Source of the DNA: UBA1660 sp964462035
Lineage (GTDB): Bacteria > Myxococcota_A > Polyangia > Polyangiales > Houyiibacteriaceae
Reading direction: 5' to 3'
Length of the DNA stretch: 64,000 nucleotides
Assembly (NCBI GenBank): GCA_964462035.1
Contig: CAYXAP010000001.1
Span: forward strand, 393,678-457,677
Both the position numbers and the translations under genes were made by a program. The notes beneath the pieces are model-generated. The model was not told where the DNA came from, made no database searches, and saw only the letters and a list, made by a program, of their open reading frames with translations. Numbering within the stretch: position 1 is the stretch's first letter; each line of letters opens with the position of its first letter. Positions 1 to 8,462 of the stretch are shown here, piece after piece.

Positions 1-507
1 GTTGTGCAGGCCGTACGCCATCGCCGCCGCGGTCGGCTCGTTGATGATGCGCTCGACCTTGATGCCGGCGATCTTCGCGGCGTCACGGGTCGCCTGCCGC
101 TGCAGGTCCCCAAAATACGCGGGGACGGTCACGACCGCCTCCTCCACGTGGATCCCGAGCGCCTCCTCGGCGTCGCGCTTGAGCGACTCCAGCACCAGCG
201 CGCTCAGCTCCTGGGGGCGCATCTCGCGACCGGCGATCGGGATCTTCTTGTCCGACCCCATGTCGCGCTTGAAGGTGACCGCGGTGCGCTCCGGGTGGGA
301 GATCGCGCGCGACTTCGCGGCGTCCCCGACCAGGATCGACCCGTCCTCGTCGAACGACACGGCGCTCGCCGTCAGCCGGTCGCCGATGGCGTTCGGCAAG
401 ACCAGCGGTCGCCCGTCCTGGAGGATGCTCACGAGCGAGTAGGTGGTGCCGAGATCGATGCCGACGACGGCACCGCGTGCGCGCGGCCTGAGGGGAACGA
501 CGGTCAC
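1..507 (-). CDS. Hsp70/DnaK-family chaperone, N-terminal part (cut by window edge)
   Basis: The first 169 residues of an Hsp70-type ATPase; the rest lies beyond the left edge. The phosphate-1 motif GIDLGTTYS appears at about residues 16-24, followed by the usual order of the nucleotide-binding domain: VSFDEDGSILVGDAAK, TVTFKRDMG-type loop, VVTVPAYFGDLQRQATRDAA and INEPTAAAMAYG. The start is GTG at 505-507, which overlaps the stop of the upstream gene in a GTGA tetranucleotide, so the two genes are probably translationally coupled. That partner is a J-like protein, so this is more likely a dedicated, non-housekeeping Hsp70 than the main DnaK. The N-terminal extension before the phosphate motif is about 14 residues, longer than in canonical DnaK. 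It should act in the cytoplasm as an ATP-driven chaperone. Confidence 0.9.
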   Translation of the reverse strand, partial: MTVVPLRPRARGAVVGIDLGTTYSLVSILQDGRPLVLPNAIGDRLTASAVSFDEDGSILVGDAAKSRAISHPERTAVTFKRDMGSDKKIPIAGREMRPQELSALVLESLKRDAEEALGIHVEEAVVTVPAYFGDLQRQATRDAAKIAGIKVERIINEPTAAAMAYGLHN

Positions 508-2282
508 GGGTTGAAACCTCCGGCCGCCGCGGCGGCACAATCGATGCGGGTGCCGCGTTCGAGGTCGAACTTGGCGGCGTTGATCAGGATGTTCTGGAGC
601 GCGACGTCACCTGGGTCACCGGCAGGGTTGGCCATCGCAGCGTCGAAGCGGGTCTTTGCGCTCTGGACGCGAGTGCAGTTGGCCGACGCGAGCGCGTCGG
701 CCCACTCCTGGGCGGCGAGGCAGCGCTCGTCGTTCGGTGTGATGTGGCCGCAGATCCGGTCGGCGCTCGCGTGCACCTGAGCGGCGGTGGGGCCGATCTG
801 CTGCGGAATGGGCGGCGCGGTCGGCAGCACCGTCGGTCCGCGCGAGCTCGAGCCCACGATGCGAACGATCGCGATCAGGATCAGCAGAGCGAGTACCCCG
901 ATGCCGATGAGCTGCGGCCGGCTCGGGCCCCGCTTGGGCTTCGTTCCTGGTGCTCCGCCGGCGGCGGCGTGCGCTTTGGCGTCCGCCTCGGCAGAGGCTT
1001 TGCCTGCACCGGCGGGGTCGGCCCAGTGCTTGAGCTTCGGCTGCGGGAGCGGCGCGTAGACGCCGGCCGTCTTCCGGTCGAGGTAGCGGCCGACCGCCTT
1101 GTGGAGCGTCGGTGCGTATACCGAGAGGGCCTCGGCCGTCTTCGTGACCTCGTCCGGCGTGCTGTCGAGGGTCCAGCGGGCGAGCTCGGTCGAGGCGAAG
1201 CTCGGGTCCCCGTCGAGGATGCCCCGCGAGAGCGCCGCCTGAACGGCGGGCGGGAAGCTCCGAGGCAGCCCCGCGAGCTCCCCGGTCAGGTGATAGGTCG
1301 CGGCCAGCTGGGAGCCGCGGAGCTCCGTTTCGCGCCCGGCGTCCCGCATCCAGCGGCGCAGGTGGTCGTGCAGCTCGCGGGCCGCGTTCGGGTGATGGTG
1401 CCGATAGAGCTGGAGGACGAAGTCGAGCGTCACGTGCACCGAGGGCACGTGCTCCTTGGCGCCGCGCAGCGCGGCGTCGATGCCCCAGCGCATCGCTCGG
1501 ACCGCGCCCTGCGGATCCTCGCGAGCGAGCAGCGCGCGGGCGACCGCCACCGGATCCAGGCTGTGCCCCGCTTCTCGGCGCGCCTCGTCCAGCTCTTCCG
1601 GGCGCAGGTGCTCGGGGTGCTGCCGGAGCAGCGGCTCGAGGAAGCCCTCGAGCCCGGCCTGATGGGCGGTGCGCAGCGTCTCCGCGGCGGCCTCCATCTG
1701 AGAGGTCACGATCAGCGCCTCGTGCAGGAGCTGGTAGGCCTCCGGTCGTTCGGGCAGCACGGCGACCGCCTCGCGGGCGATGGCGACACGCTCGGCGTCG
1801 GTGGCCTTGGCGCATCGCTCCACGAAGCCCACGAGCGGATCCGGACCGCGGTTGTCGGTCAGCTCGCCGGGAACGGCGCTCGAGCGGGCCCCGCCTCCCC
1901 AATCCGAGTGCTGCGAGACGACCCGCGCGGTCTCCTTCGCATGCTCGAGCATCCCGACCTTCTCACCGCGCGCCAGGATGACCTGCTGGCCCCAGTTCCG
2001 GCGGGGCATCGTCCACGCGAGCCCCTTCCACTTGTCGGCGAGGCCGGGACGGAAGGGGTCGACCGGCGGCGCGTTCGTCGGCTCCGGGTCGCGGTTGAGC
2101 TGCTCGAGCTCCCAGTCCTTCGCCTCCTGGATCCGCTCCCACGCCTCACGGATCCGCTGGAAGCCCGCCGGGTCGGACTCGGGCTTGTGGACCTTCAGCA
2201 GCTTCAGATAGGCGCGGCGCGCCTTCTTCGGCGGCGTCCCCGCCTCCACGTCCAGTCGCTCGTATGCCTCTCGCAGATCCAT
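504..2282 (-). CDS. Degenerate J-domain protein with helical repeats and one membrane segment
   Basis: A 592-residue protein. Residues 1-60 look like a J domain (helix II RRAYLKLLKVHKPE, then DPAGFQRIREAWERI), but the canonical HPD tripeptide reads HKP. Residues about 130-430 are helical and rich in Ala and Leu, resembling TPR-type repeats. A hydrophobic segment at about 456-476 (IGIGVLALLILIAIVRIV) is followed by a C-terminal domain of about 116 residues with four Cys, plausibly in the periplasm. It lies directly upstream of, and overlaps by 4 bases, the Hsp70 gene. This suggests a dedicated co-chaperone pair in which the J-like protein anchors the Hsp70 at the membrane. Whether it stimulates ATPase activity without HPD is unknown. 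Confidence 0.75.
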   Translation of the reverse strand: MDLREAYERLDVEAGTPPKKARRAYLKLLKVHKPESDPAGFQRIREAWERIQEAKDWELEQLNRDPEPTNAPPVDPFRPGLADKWKGLAWTMPRRNWGQQVILARGEKVGMLEHAKETARVVSQHSDWGGGARSSAVPGELTDNRGPDPLVGFVERCAKATDAERVAIAREAVAVLPERPEAYQLLHEALIVTSQMEAAAETLRTAHQAGLEGFLEPLLRQHPEHLRPEELDEARREAGHSLDPVAVARALLAREDPQGAVRAMRWGIDAALRGAKEHVPSVHVTLDFVLQLYRHHHPNAARELHDHLRRWMRDAGRETELRGSQLAATYHLTGELAGLPRSFPPAVQAALSRGILDGDPSFASTELARWTLDSTPDEVTKTAEALSVYAPTLHKAVGRYLDRKTAGVYAPLPQPKLKHWADPAGAGKASAEADAKAHAAAGGAPGTKPKRGPSRPQLIGIGVLALLILIAIVRIVGSSSRGPTVLPTAPPIPQQIGPTAAQVHASADRICGHITPNDERCLAAQEWADALASANCTRVQSAKTRFDAAMANPAGDPGDVALQNILINAAKFDLERGTRIDCAAAAAGGFNP

Positions 2283-2356
2283 CCGTTGCGCCCCTCGAAT
2301 ACGTCGGGTCCGGCAGGATACTTCCTTCGCGGCCCGACCGCAGCGGGGTCGACGCG

Positions 2357-3676
2357 ATGGGCCCGCCGTGGCAGAGGCCCGCGGTGGAACGCGCCTCCCC
2401 CCGATCCACGGCCGATCGTCCCTTCGCTCCTCGCCGTTTCCCCTTCTTCTACGGCTGGTGGATCGTCGTGGTGTCCACCATCGGCGTGATCCTCTCGATC
2501 CCCGGACAAACCATGGGGGTCAGCGTCTTCACCGACGATCTCCTGGCCGCCACCGGTCTGAGCCGAGTCCAGCTGGCCAACGCCTACCTCGCCGGCACGG
2601 TCGCCAGCGGCCTGACCCTGCCCTTCGGGGGTCGACTCCTCGACCGCTTCGGCGCGCGGACCACGGCCACCTGTGCCTCCATTGGCCTCGGTCTCACGCT
2701 CCTCTACCTCAGCGTGGTCGACCGGCTCGCCGACCCCGGGGTGGTGGCCGTCCTCCTCCTGGTGCTCGGCTTCTTCGCGCTTCGCTTCAGCGGGCAGGGG
2801 ATGCTCACGATGGTCAGCCGCACGATGCTGGGCCGCTGGTTCGAGGCGCGCCGCGGGCTCTCGTCCGGGATCAGCTCGGTCTTCGTCGGCTTCGGCTTCG
2901 GGGTCGCGCCGCTCGTGCTCGACGCCTGGATCGAACGGGCCGGTTGGCGAGGCGCCTGGCGGGAGATGGCGCTGGTGGTCGGCGTGGGCATGGCCCTGGT
3001 GGCGCTCGTCTTCTACCGGGACCGCCCCGAGGACTGCGGGCTGGAGATGGATGGCGAGCCGAGCACACCAGAGCGGACGAAGGCTCGCGCCGAAGAGATC
3101 GCCGTCACGAGGAACGAAGCGATCCGGACGCTGAAGTTCTGGGCCGTGACCTTCGCGCTCGCGGTGCAGGCGCTGGTGGTCACCGGCATCACCTTCCACA
3201 TCGTGGATCTCGGCGGCCGGCTGGGCATGGAGCGCGCCGAGGCCGTCGCCATCTTCCTCCCCATGTCCGTCGTCTCGACCTCGACCGCGCTCATCGGCGG
3301 CTGGCTCGGAGACCGGCTCCGGGTGAAGTGGCTCTTGGTCGCGATGTTGGTCGCCCAGGCGGTCGGCGTCGGCGCGTGCGTTCGCCTCGACAGCCTCTAC
3401 CCCCTCGTCGCTGGCGGGCTCGGGATCGCCGGCGGCCTCTTCGGACCGATCGCCACCATCGCGTTCCCGCGCTTCTTCGGCCGAGCCCATCTCGGTGCCA
3501 TCGCCGGCTTCGAGATGATGTGCGTGGTGCTCGGGAGCGCCCTCGGTCCCTCGCTGCTGGCGCTCGGCCAGGATCTCAGCGGCGGCTACGCGCTCCCGCT
3601 CTATGGGTGCCTGAGCCTGCCCGCCGTCGCGCTGGTCCTCGCGCTGCGGCTCCGCGAGCCCGCGCTCAGCCGCTGA
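2357..3676 (+). CDS. Major facilitator superfamily transporter
   Basis: A 439-residue inner-membrane permease with 12 predicted hydrophobic segments starting at FFYGWWIVVVSTIGVIL. A loop 2-3 MFS motif is visible as GGRLLDRFGARTT, with a related GGWLGDRLRVKW in the second half, and a central cytoplasmic loop rich in charges (EDCGLEMDGEPSTPERTKARAEE). The N-terminal FYGWW motif is typical of the oxalate/formate and monocarboxylate-type MFS branch, so a small carboxylate is a reasonable substrate guess only. An ATG at 2264 would also be in frame but would overlap the divergent J-like gene, so the ATG at 2357 is preferred. The 3' end overlaps the convergent lipoprotein gene by 11 bases. Confidence 0.8.
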   Translation: MGPPWQRPAVERASPRSTADRPFAPRRFPFFYGWWIVVVSTIGVILSIPGQTMGVSVFTDDLLAATGLSRVQLANAYLAGTVASGLTLPFGGRLLDRFGARTTATCASIGLGLTLLYLSVVDRLADPGVVAVLLLVLGFFALRFSGQGMLTMVSRTMLGRWFEARRGLSSGISSVFVGFGFGVAPLVLDAWIERAGWRGAWREMALVVGVGMALVALVFYRDRPEDCGLEMDGEPSTPERTKARAEEIAVTRNEAIRTLKFWAVTFALAVQALVVTGITFHIVDLGGRLGMERAEAVAIFLPMSVVSTSTALIGGWLGDRLRVKWLLVAMLVAQAVGVGACVRLDSLYPLVAGGLGIAGGLFGPIATIAFPRFFGRAHLGAIAGFEMMCVVLGSALGPSLLALGQDLSGGYALPLYGCLSLPAVALVLALRLREPALSR

Positions 3677-4709
3677 TCGGCTCCAGGCGGACCTCGGTCA
3701 CGCAGTCGCTCGCGTCTTCCATCGTGCTGTCCAGCACCACCTCGACGGTGCCCGCCAGATCGCGCTCGCCCCAGACGTCGTCCTCGTAGTCGCTGCTCGT
3801 CGTCTGATCGATCCGCCGACCTTCGCCGTTCACCAGGAAGAGCGCCCCAGCCGAGTTCCGGTTCTCGGTGTGCCGACTCCGGATCACGATCCGGTAGCGC
3901 GCCCTCACGACCGACTCGAAACGGAAGGTGACCGTGCCCCGCCGGTTGCCGCCGGGCTCGTAGCCGCCGTCGCAGTCCGTCGGGTCGTGTTCGTCACCGC
4001 GAGCGGTGAAGGCGTAGTTGCGGAGCGCGTCGTGGCCGGGTGTTCCGGGGGCGCACGGGATCACCCAGGTCGATCGGTTGGTGTAGCTCGCCTCGGAGAA
4101 GTGCCGCGCGCGGAGCACCGCATCGCCGGGGATCGGATCGGGCGGCGTGGTGCATGCGTCGACGCGTGCCCTGAGCACGAGCTCCACGTCGCCGATGCGG
4201 AAGAAGCTGCGGTCGAGCGGCCCGGCACCGAAACGCACCACGTTGTCGCCCGCGACCAGCGCGCCGCTCACGTCGAACGCGGCGGCGCCCTCGGTGTTGT
4301 CCCACGCGACCATCGCCGGCAGGTCGAAGTCGGTCGTGTTGACCATGACGACCCCCTCCTCCCCGGGATGGTCGGCGTCGTAGGAACGAAAGCGCAGCTC
4401 CGCGCGCTCCACCAGTGTGGGGCTCGGGAGCCCGGCCACGTCGAAGCGCAGCGTCTCCGTCGAGCCCGCCATGACGTCGAGCTGGAGCATGCCGCTCCCG
4501 AACGAGCTCGACCGGTAGACGCACTCTCGCGGCGCGGTGGGCGTGCCGAGGTCCGCGCCGGTGAAGGCGTCGTCCGTGGACGCGTCGACCGCGAGCGAGC
4601 CCCCGTCGTCGCTGACGCGTGCATCCACACGCCCGGTCGCGGGTGGGTCGTCGGCGCATCCGACGAGCGCCGCCACCAGACCCGCCACCCAGTGCATGCC
4701 CCTACGCAC
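3666..4709 (-). CDS. Secreted lipoprotein of unknown function
   Basis: About 347 residues. A short lipoprotein signal (RRGMHWVAGLVAALVGC) ends in a lipobox Cys and is followed by an Asp-rich linker (DARVSDDGGSLAVDASTDDAFTGADLG) like those of other lipoproteins in this window. The rest is beta-rich: about residues 60-180 read like a jelly-roll sheet domain, and about 220-347 contain a second beta domain with conserved-looking Trp and Asp. I recognise no catalytic motif. The start could be GTG at 4709 (chosen because it brings two Arg into the signal peptide) or ATG at 4697. It probably sits on the outer membrane or cell surface. Confidence 0.6.
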   Translation of the reverse strand: MRRGMHWVAGLVAALVGCADDPPATGRVDARVSDDGGSLAVDASTDDAFTGADLGTPTAPRECVYRSSSFGSGMLQLDVMAGSTETLRFDVAGLPSPTLVERAELRFRSYDADHPGEEGVVMVNTTDFDLPAMVAWDNTEGAAAFDVSGALVAGDNVVRFGAGPLDRSFFRIGDVELVLRARVDACTTPPDPIPGDAVLRARHFSEASYTNRSTWVIPCAPGTPGHDALRNYAFTARGDEHDPTDCDGGYEPGGNRRGTVTFRFESVVRARYRIVIRSRHTENRNSAGALFLVNGEGRRIDQTTSSDYEDDVWGERDLAGTVEVVLDSTMEDASDCVTEVRLEPISG

Positions 4710-4870
4710 GCACACATTGTAGGGGATCGGCCCACCTTCATCCTTACGCCCCCTTCGCCGCGAACGCCGTTCCACCCACACAAGGAAATGACCATCGCGG
4801 TGGCGCGCCTGCCCTCGCACCGTTCACTCACACCCGCTCGGGGAGATGCCGGCGGTGAGGAGGAGAACAG

Positions 4871-6562
4871 ATGGAAAAGGCTTACGGAACCAAGACTCTG
4901 CGCATCGCCGGCGCGCTCTCGATCGCGCTCGGGCTCATGGCCTGCGGTGACGACGACGGAGACACCACCGACACGACCACGATCGACATGGGTCCGATGA
5001 CCGGAGAGGACATGGGTCCGATGACCGGAGAGGACATGGGCCCGATGACGGACCCCGACATGTTCGTCGAGCCCGGCTGCGAGGACATCACCTGCGTGAA
5101 CGGCACCTGCGACGCGTCCGGCGCCGAGCCCCTATGCGTCTGTGATGCCGGCTGGAGCGGTGACACCTGCGAGGACCTCGACGCGCCCGCCGCGGCCGAC
5201 ACCGTGCTCTGGCTCGACGCCGCCGACCCCGACACCTTCACCTTCGACGGCGCGGAGGTGATCCGCTGGGCCGACAAGAGCCCGGAGGAGGCGGACTTCG
5301 TCTCCGACGCCGCGTCGACTCGCCCGCGCTTCAGCGGTGTCATCGGCTCGCGCAGCGCGGTGAGCTTCGACGGTGACGACGTGCTCACCTCCGATGGCTA
5401 CGGCGGGCTCGCCGACGAGCTCCGGTACACCGCGTTCTTCGTCGTCTCTTCGGTGGCGGACGCGAACATCCTCGCCGGCTACTCCGGCGCCAACGAGCGC
5501 CTCAAGCTCGAGGACACCAACAGCGGCTTCGGTGTGGCGTACACCCACACGGTGCCGGCCGATGCCGACGCGATCTTCTCGGGCGACGCGGCCTACACCG
5601 TGGGCGACGTCCACCTGATCACCGTGCAGCGGACCAATCAGGAGACCAGCATGTGGATCAACGGTGGCAACCGCCTCGTGCTCCCGGCCAGCACTCCGGA
5701 AGCCATCCCCTCGGCCATCGACCTCGTACTCGGCAGCGACGCGGCCGACGCGAACACGGGTGGTCTGGGTGGCCTCGTCGGTGAGGTCATCATCTTCCCG
5801 ACCAACCTGGACCTCGAGTCCCGCCGTGAGGTGGAGAGCTACCTCTCCGAGAAGTGGTTCGCGGCCCCCGCCAACCACGACGTGACCTCGCTCGGCAACA
5901 CCACCTGGTGGCTCGACGCGACCGACGCGGACTCGGTCTTCGTGCCCGATGGTGAGACCGCCGTCGCGGTGTGGAGCAGCAAGCTCGGTGACGGCAACTT
6001 CTCTCAGGAAGACGCCGGCCGCCGCCCTCTCCCCGTCGCCGATGGCATCAACGGCCTTCCGGTCGTGCGCTTCGACGGCGACGATGATCGCCTGGTCGAT
6101 CCCGACAGCGAGCTGCTCAGCGCCGCGGAGTACACCGTCGCTTTCGTCGGTCGCTCCGCCGCCGACTCGAACGGCAACCTACTCTACGGGGTCAACGGCG
6201 TGAACGCCCAGGGCTTCGGGCTCTCCACCACCACGGACGGCGAGATTCGCTTCAACCACACCTGGCCGGCGGCCGCCCTCGAGTTCAACACGGTCACCGC
6301 CACCGGTGGCACCGCCGGCGAGCCCTTCGCCGCCATCGTGGTCTGGGACGGCGTCGAGCAGCAGGTCCTCACGGACTTCGGCTCGGCTTCCGCCGGCAAC
6401 GGTGAGGACGCCATCGGCACCGCCAACTTCACCCTCGGCGCTGGGCCCGTCATCGGCAGCCTCGATGGCGACATCGGTGAGGTCATCGTCTTCGAGCGCG
6501 CCCTGACCGCCGCGGAGCAGGCTCGCCTCCTCGAGCTCCTCCAGGAGAAGTGGGGCATCTGA
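4871..6562 (+). CDS. Surface lipoprotein with EGF-like module and two LamG-like lectin domains
   Basis: A 563-residue protein. The signal peptide ends in the lipobox LMAC, and a linker then repeats DMGPMTGE two and a half times. Residues about 72-100 form an EGF-like module with six Cys (GCEDITCVNGTCDASG, then CVCDAGWSGDTC). Two homologous concanavalin-A-like (LamG-type) domains follow; they begin at TVLWLDAADPDTFTFDG and TTWWLDATDADSVFVPDG and share the motifs VVRFDGDD and GEVIVFERALTAAE. The internal duplication is clear. A strong ribosome site (GAGGAG) lies 8 bases before the ATG and an intrinsic terminator follows the stop. A role in carbohydrate or protein binding at the surface is inferred; I see no enzyme signature. 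Confidence 0.8.
   Translation: MEKAYGTKTLRIAGALSIALGLMACGDDDGDTTDTTTIDMGPMTGEDMGPMTGEDMGPMTDPDMFVEPGCEDITCVNGTCDASGAEPLCVCDAGWSGDTCEDLDAPAAADTVLWLDAADPDTFTFDGAEVIRWADKSPEEADFVSDAASTRPRFSGVIGSRSAVSFDGDDVLTSDGYGGLADELRYTAFFVVSSVADANILAGYSGANERLKLEDTNSGFGVAYTHTVPADADAIFSGDAAYTVGDVHLITVQRTNQETSMWINGGNRLVLPASTPEAIPSAIDLVLGSDAADANTGGLGGLVGEVIIFPTNLDLESRREVESYLSEKWFAAPANHDVTSLGNTTWWLDATDADSVFVPDGETAVAVWSSKLGDGNFSQEDAGRRPLPVADGINGLPVVRFDGDDDRLVDPDSELLSAAEYTVAFVGRSAADSNGNLLYGVNGVNAQGFGLSTTTDGEIRFNHTWPAAALEFNTVTATGGTAGEPFAAIVVWDGVEQQVLTDFGSASAGNGEDAIGTANFTLGAGPVIGSLDGDIGEVIVFERALTAAEQARLLELLQEKWGI
4987..5046 (+). repeat. 24-base tandem repeat coding for DMGPMTGE
   Basis: Two and a half nearly perfect copies of a 24-base unit encode the linker of the LamG lipoprotein just after its lipid anchor. 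Copy number could vary between strains and would only change linker length. Confidence 0.8.
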
Positions 6563-6586
6563 GCCCGCTCCTCCGTTGACCGCGCG

Positions 6587-6617
6587 ACGCGCCGGCCCTT
6601 CGGGGTCGGCGCGTTTC
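6587..6617 (+). terminator. Intrinsic terminator after the LamG lipoprotein gene
   Basis: A 12-base-pair stem (5' arm ACGCGCCGGCCC at 6587-6598; 3' arm GGGTCGGCGCGT at 6603-6614, with one G-U pair) with a TTCG tetraloop, followed by TTT. It lies 24 bases after the stop codon of the plus-strand gene and just before the end of the convergent gene. Confidence 0.8.
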
Positions 6618-6622
6618 GCGTT

Positions 6623-7492
6623 TCAGCAATCGCGCAAGAGCGTGAGCAGACCCCCGACCAACGTCACCGCCGTCACGAAGGTGAGCATCTTGCGCTCGAA
6701 GGGCGTGGCACCCTTCGCTCGTTGGAGCTCCGCCCGCGCGCTCTTCTCCGATCGTGTCGCCTGCGCTGCCTGGCGCTGCTCCGGGCTCGGCGGCGTCGCG
6801 TCTGCGCTCGCCCCCGCGTGACCGACGACGCTGGCGTTCCGAACCACCCAACACGTCGGACGATCGCGGTAGCCACCGCCCGAGCCGAGGCCGGGCGGCA
6901 TCGGCTCCATCCGGAAGCGGCCCGACACGGTCACGGGGTCACCTGGCTCGAGCACCACCAGCAGCCGGCTCACCGCCTTCTCGATCGTCGCCTTGCCGGG
7001 GCCGTCGTCCGCGAGGTGCTTGTTCTTCTCGATCCACTCCGCCTGACTGGTCAGGTTGCCCTTGCCGTGCACCTTTCCGCGGGCGTGCGCCTTCACCGAG
7101 CAGAGCAGCGTCGCGACCTTCGCCAGGTGCTTCTTCCGCCGGCGCAGCTCCGGGTCGTCCTTCGCGCGCAGGCGCTGCTTGATGTCGGAGAGCTCGCGAG
7201 AGACCGCCGAGATCTCCGAGGTCGCCAGCGTCACGACCTCTTGGGTCCAGTTGCCCGCCGCCGAGAGATCGGTGAGCTCTTCGGCCGGGACGAGCACGCG
7301 GGCCTCGCCGTCGATCACCCAGAAGCGATCGCCGCCGCTCTCGCTCGCCGGGGCGCCCATCCGTTGGCGCTTCTCCCAGTACACGCAGCGCTGCCCGTCG
7401 GGCCCCTCGACCAGCGGTCCCGCGGCTTCGATCGTGCCCCGTACGATCGCTTCTTCGCCTTCCCGAAGCTCCGCGATGGTCGTGTCCCGCAC
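6623..7492 (-). CDS. Membrane-anchored protein with a GIDE-like N-terminal module
   Basis: About 289 residues. The N-terminal part (VRGTIEAAGPLVEGPDGQRCVYWEKR) resembles the GIDE/Mulan-type module seen in membrane proteins, where a small beta domain carries a Cys-Val-Tyr core. The middle is charged and helical. A second beta segment (PGDPVTVSGRFRMEP) follows, and the C terminus has one hydrophobic helix (MLTFVTAVTLVGGLLTLL) that would anchor it. GTG at 7492 is chosen as start because it has an AAGG ribosome site 6 bases upstream and leaves 55 bases for divergent promoters; longer forms starting at 7531 or 7561 are possible. The function is unknown and the family assignment is tentative. Confidence 0.6.
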   Translation of the reverse strand: MRDTTIAELREGEEAIVRGTIEAAGPLVEGPDGQRCVYWEKRQRMGAPASESGGDRFWVIDGEARVLVPAEELTDLSAAGNWTQEVVTLATSEISAVSRELSDIKQRLRAKDDPELRRRKKHLAKVATLLCSVKAHARGKVHGKGNLTSQAEWIEKNKHLADDGPGKATIEKAVSRLLVVLEPGDPVTVSGRFRMEPMPPGLGSGGGYRDRPTCWVVRNASVVGHAGASADATPPSPEQRQAAQATRSEKSARAELQRAKGATPFERKMLTFVTAVTLVGGLLTLLRDC

Positions 7493-7547
7493 GGCGCACC
7501 TTAACTTCCGGCTGGCCCCGGAGAGAAGCATCCTCCATAGCCGGTGG

Positions 7548-8462
7548 GTGAGCGGCGCCAAGCCGGTGGAGACGATCGGAACACCGAGCGCGGGAGCGGC
7601 GATGGCGCTCTTCGCCTACGCGACCTGGGGGCTCCTGCCCATCTACTGGAAGCTGCTCGACGAGGTCCCCGCGCTCGAGGTACTCGCCAGCCGGATCGTC
7701 TGGTCGCTCGGGTTCATCGCCGCACTGCTCTGGGGGCGCAAGGCGTGGGGCAAGACCTTCGGCGCGCTGAAGGACCCGAAGACGCGCTACTGGATGCTGC
7801 TCTCGACGAGCCTCATCGCGACCAACTGGGGCATCTTCATCTGGGCGGTCAGCGTCGATCGCGTCACCGAGGCGAGCCTCGGCTACTACATCAACCCGCT
7901 GCTCAACGTGGCGCTCGCCCGCGTCTTCCTCGGGGAGTCGCTCCGCCCACTCCAGGCGCTCGCGGTGGTGCTGGCCACCCTCGGCGTCGCCTACCTCACG
8001 ATCGCCCGTGGCTCGCTGCCGTGGGTGTCGCTCGTGCTCGCGGTCTCCTTCGCGATCTACGGGCTCGTCCGAAAGCGCACGCCGGTCGGGGCGGTCGAAG
8101 GGCTGGCGATCGAGACGGGCCTCGTCACCCCCGTCGCGCTCGTCTTCCTCGCGGCCCAGTCACCGCCCTTCGGCCACCTGGTCGCCGGCGGGACCATCGC
8201 TGCGCTCCTGGTGTTCAGCGGCATCATCACCGCGTTGCCCCTCCTGGCGTTCGCCGGCGCGACGCGGCGACTCCGCTACACGACCCTGGGCATGGTCCAA
8301 TACCTCGCGCCGACGCTCCAGCTCGGCTGCGCGGTGTTGATCTACGGGGAGCCCTTCGAGGTCGCGCATGGCGTGACCTTCGGCCTCATCTGGGTCGCGG
8401 TCGGGCTCTACCTCGCCGACATGTTTCGGCTCCGGCGCGCGAACGCGCGTCAGCGGTCGTAG
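7548..8462 (+). CDS. rarD: RarD/EamA-type drug/metabolite transporter
   Basis: About 304 residues with ten hydrophobic segments, the usual layout of the EamA family. The opening AYATWGLLPIYWKLLDEVPALEVLASRIVWSL closely follows the RarD pattern (small helix, WG, PxYWK, hR-VWS). Later segments such as NWGIFIWAVSVDRVTEASLGYYINPL and LRYTTLGMVQYLAPTLQL are also diagnostic. RarD proteins are inner-membrane permeases whose natural substrate is not settled. GTG 7548 is taken as start; GTG 7566 and ATG 7602 are also in frame. Its 3' end overlaps the convergent START-like gene by 13 bases. Confidence 0.85.
   Translation: MSGAKPVETIGTPSAGAAMALFAYATWGLLPIYWKLLDEVPALEVLASRIVWSLGFIAALLWGRKAWGKTFGALKDPKTRYWMLLSTSLIATNWGIFIWAVSVDRVTEASLGYYINPLLNVALARVFLGESLRPLQALAVVLATLGVAYLTIARGSLPWVSLVLAVSFAIYGLVRKRTPVGAVEGLAIETGLVTPVALVFLAAQSPPFGHLVAGGTIAALLVFSGIITALPLLAFAGATRRLRYTTLGMVQYLAPTLQLGCAVLIYGEPFEVAHGVTFGLIWVAVGLYLADMFRLRRANARQRS

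Noticed and set aside
744..2489. Long open frame on the plus strand opposite the J-like gene
   Set aside because: Composition is Arg/Ala/Gly-rich without protein motifs; it is the antisense shadow of a real gene, usual at this GC.
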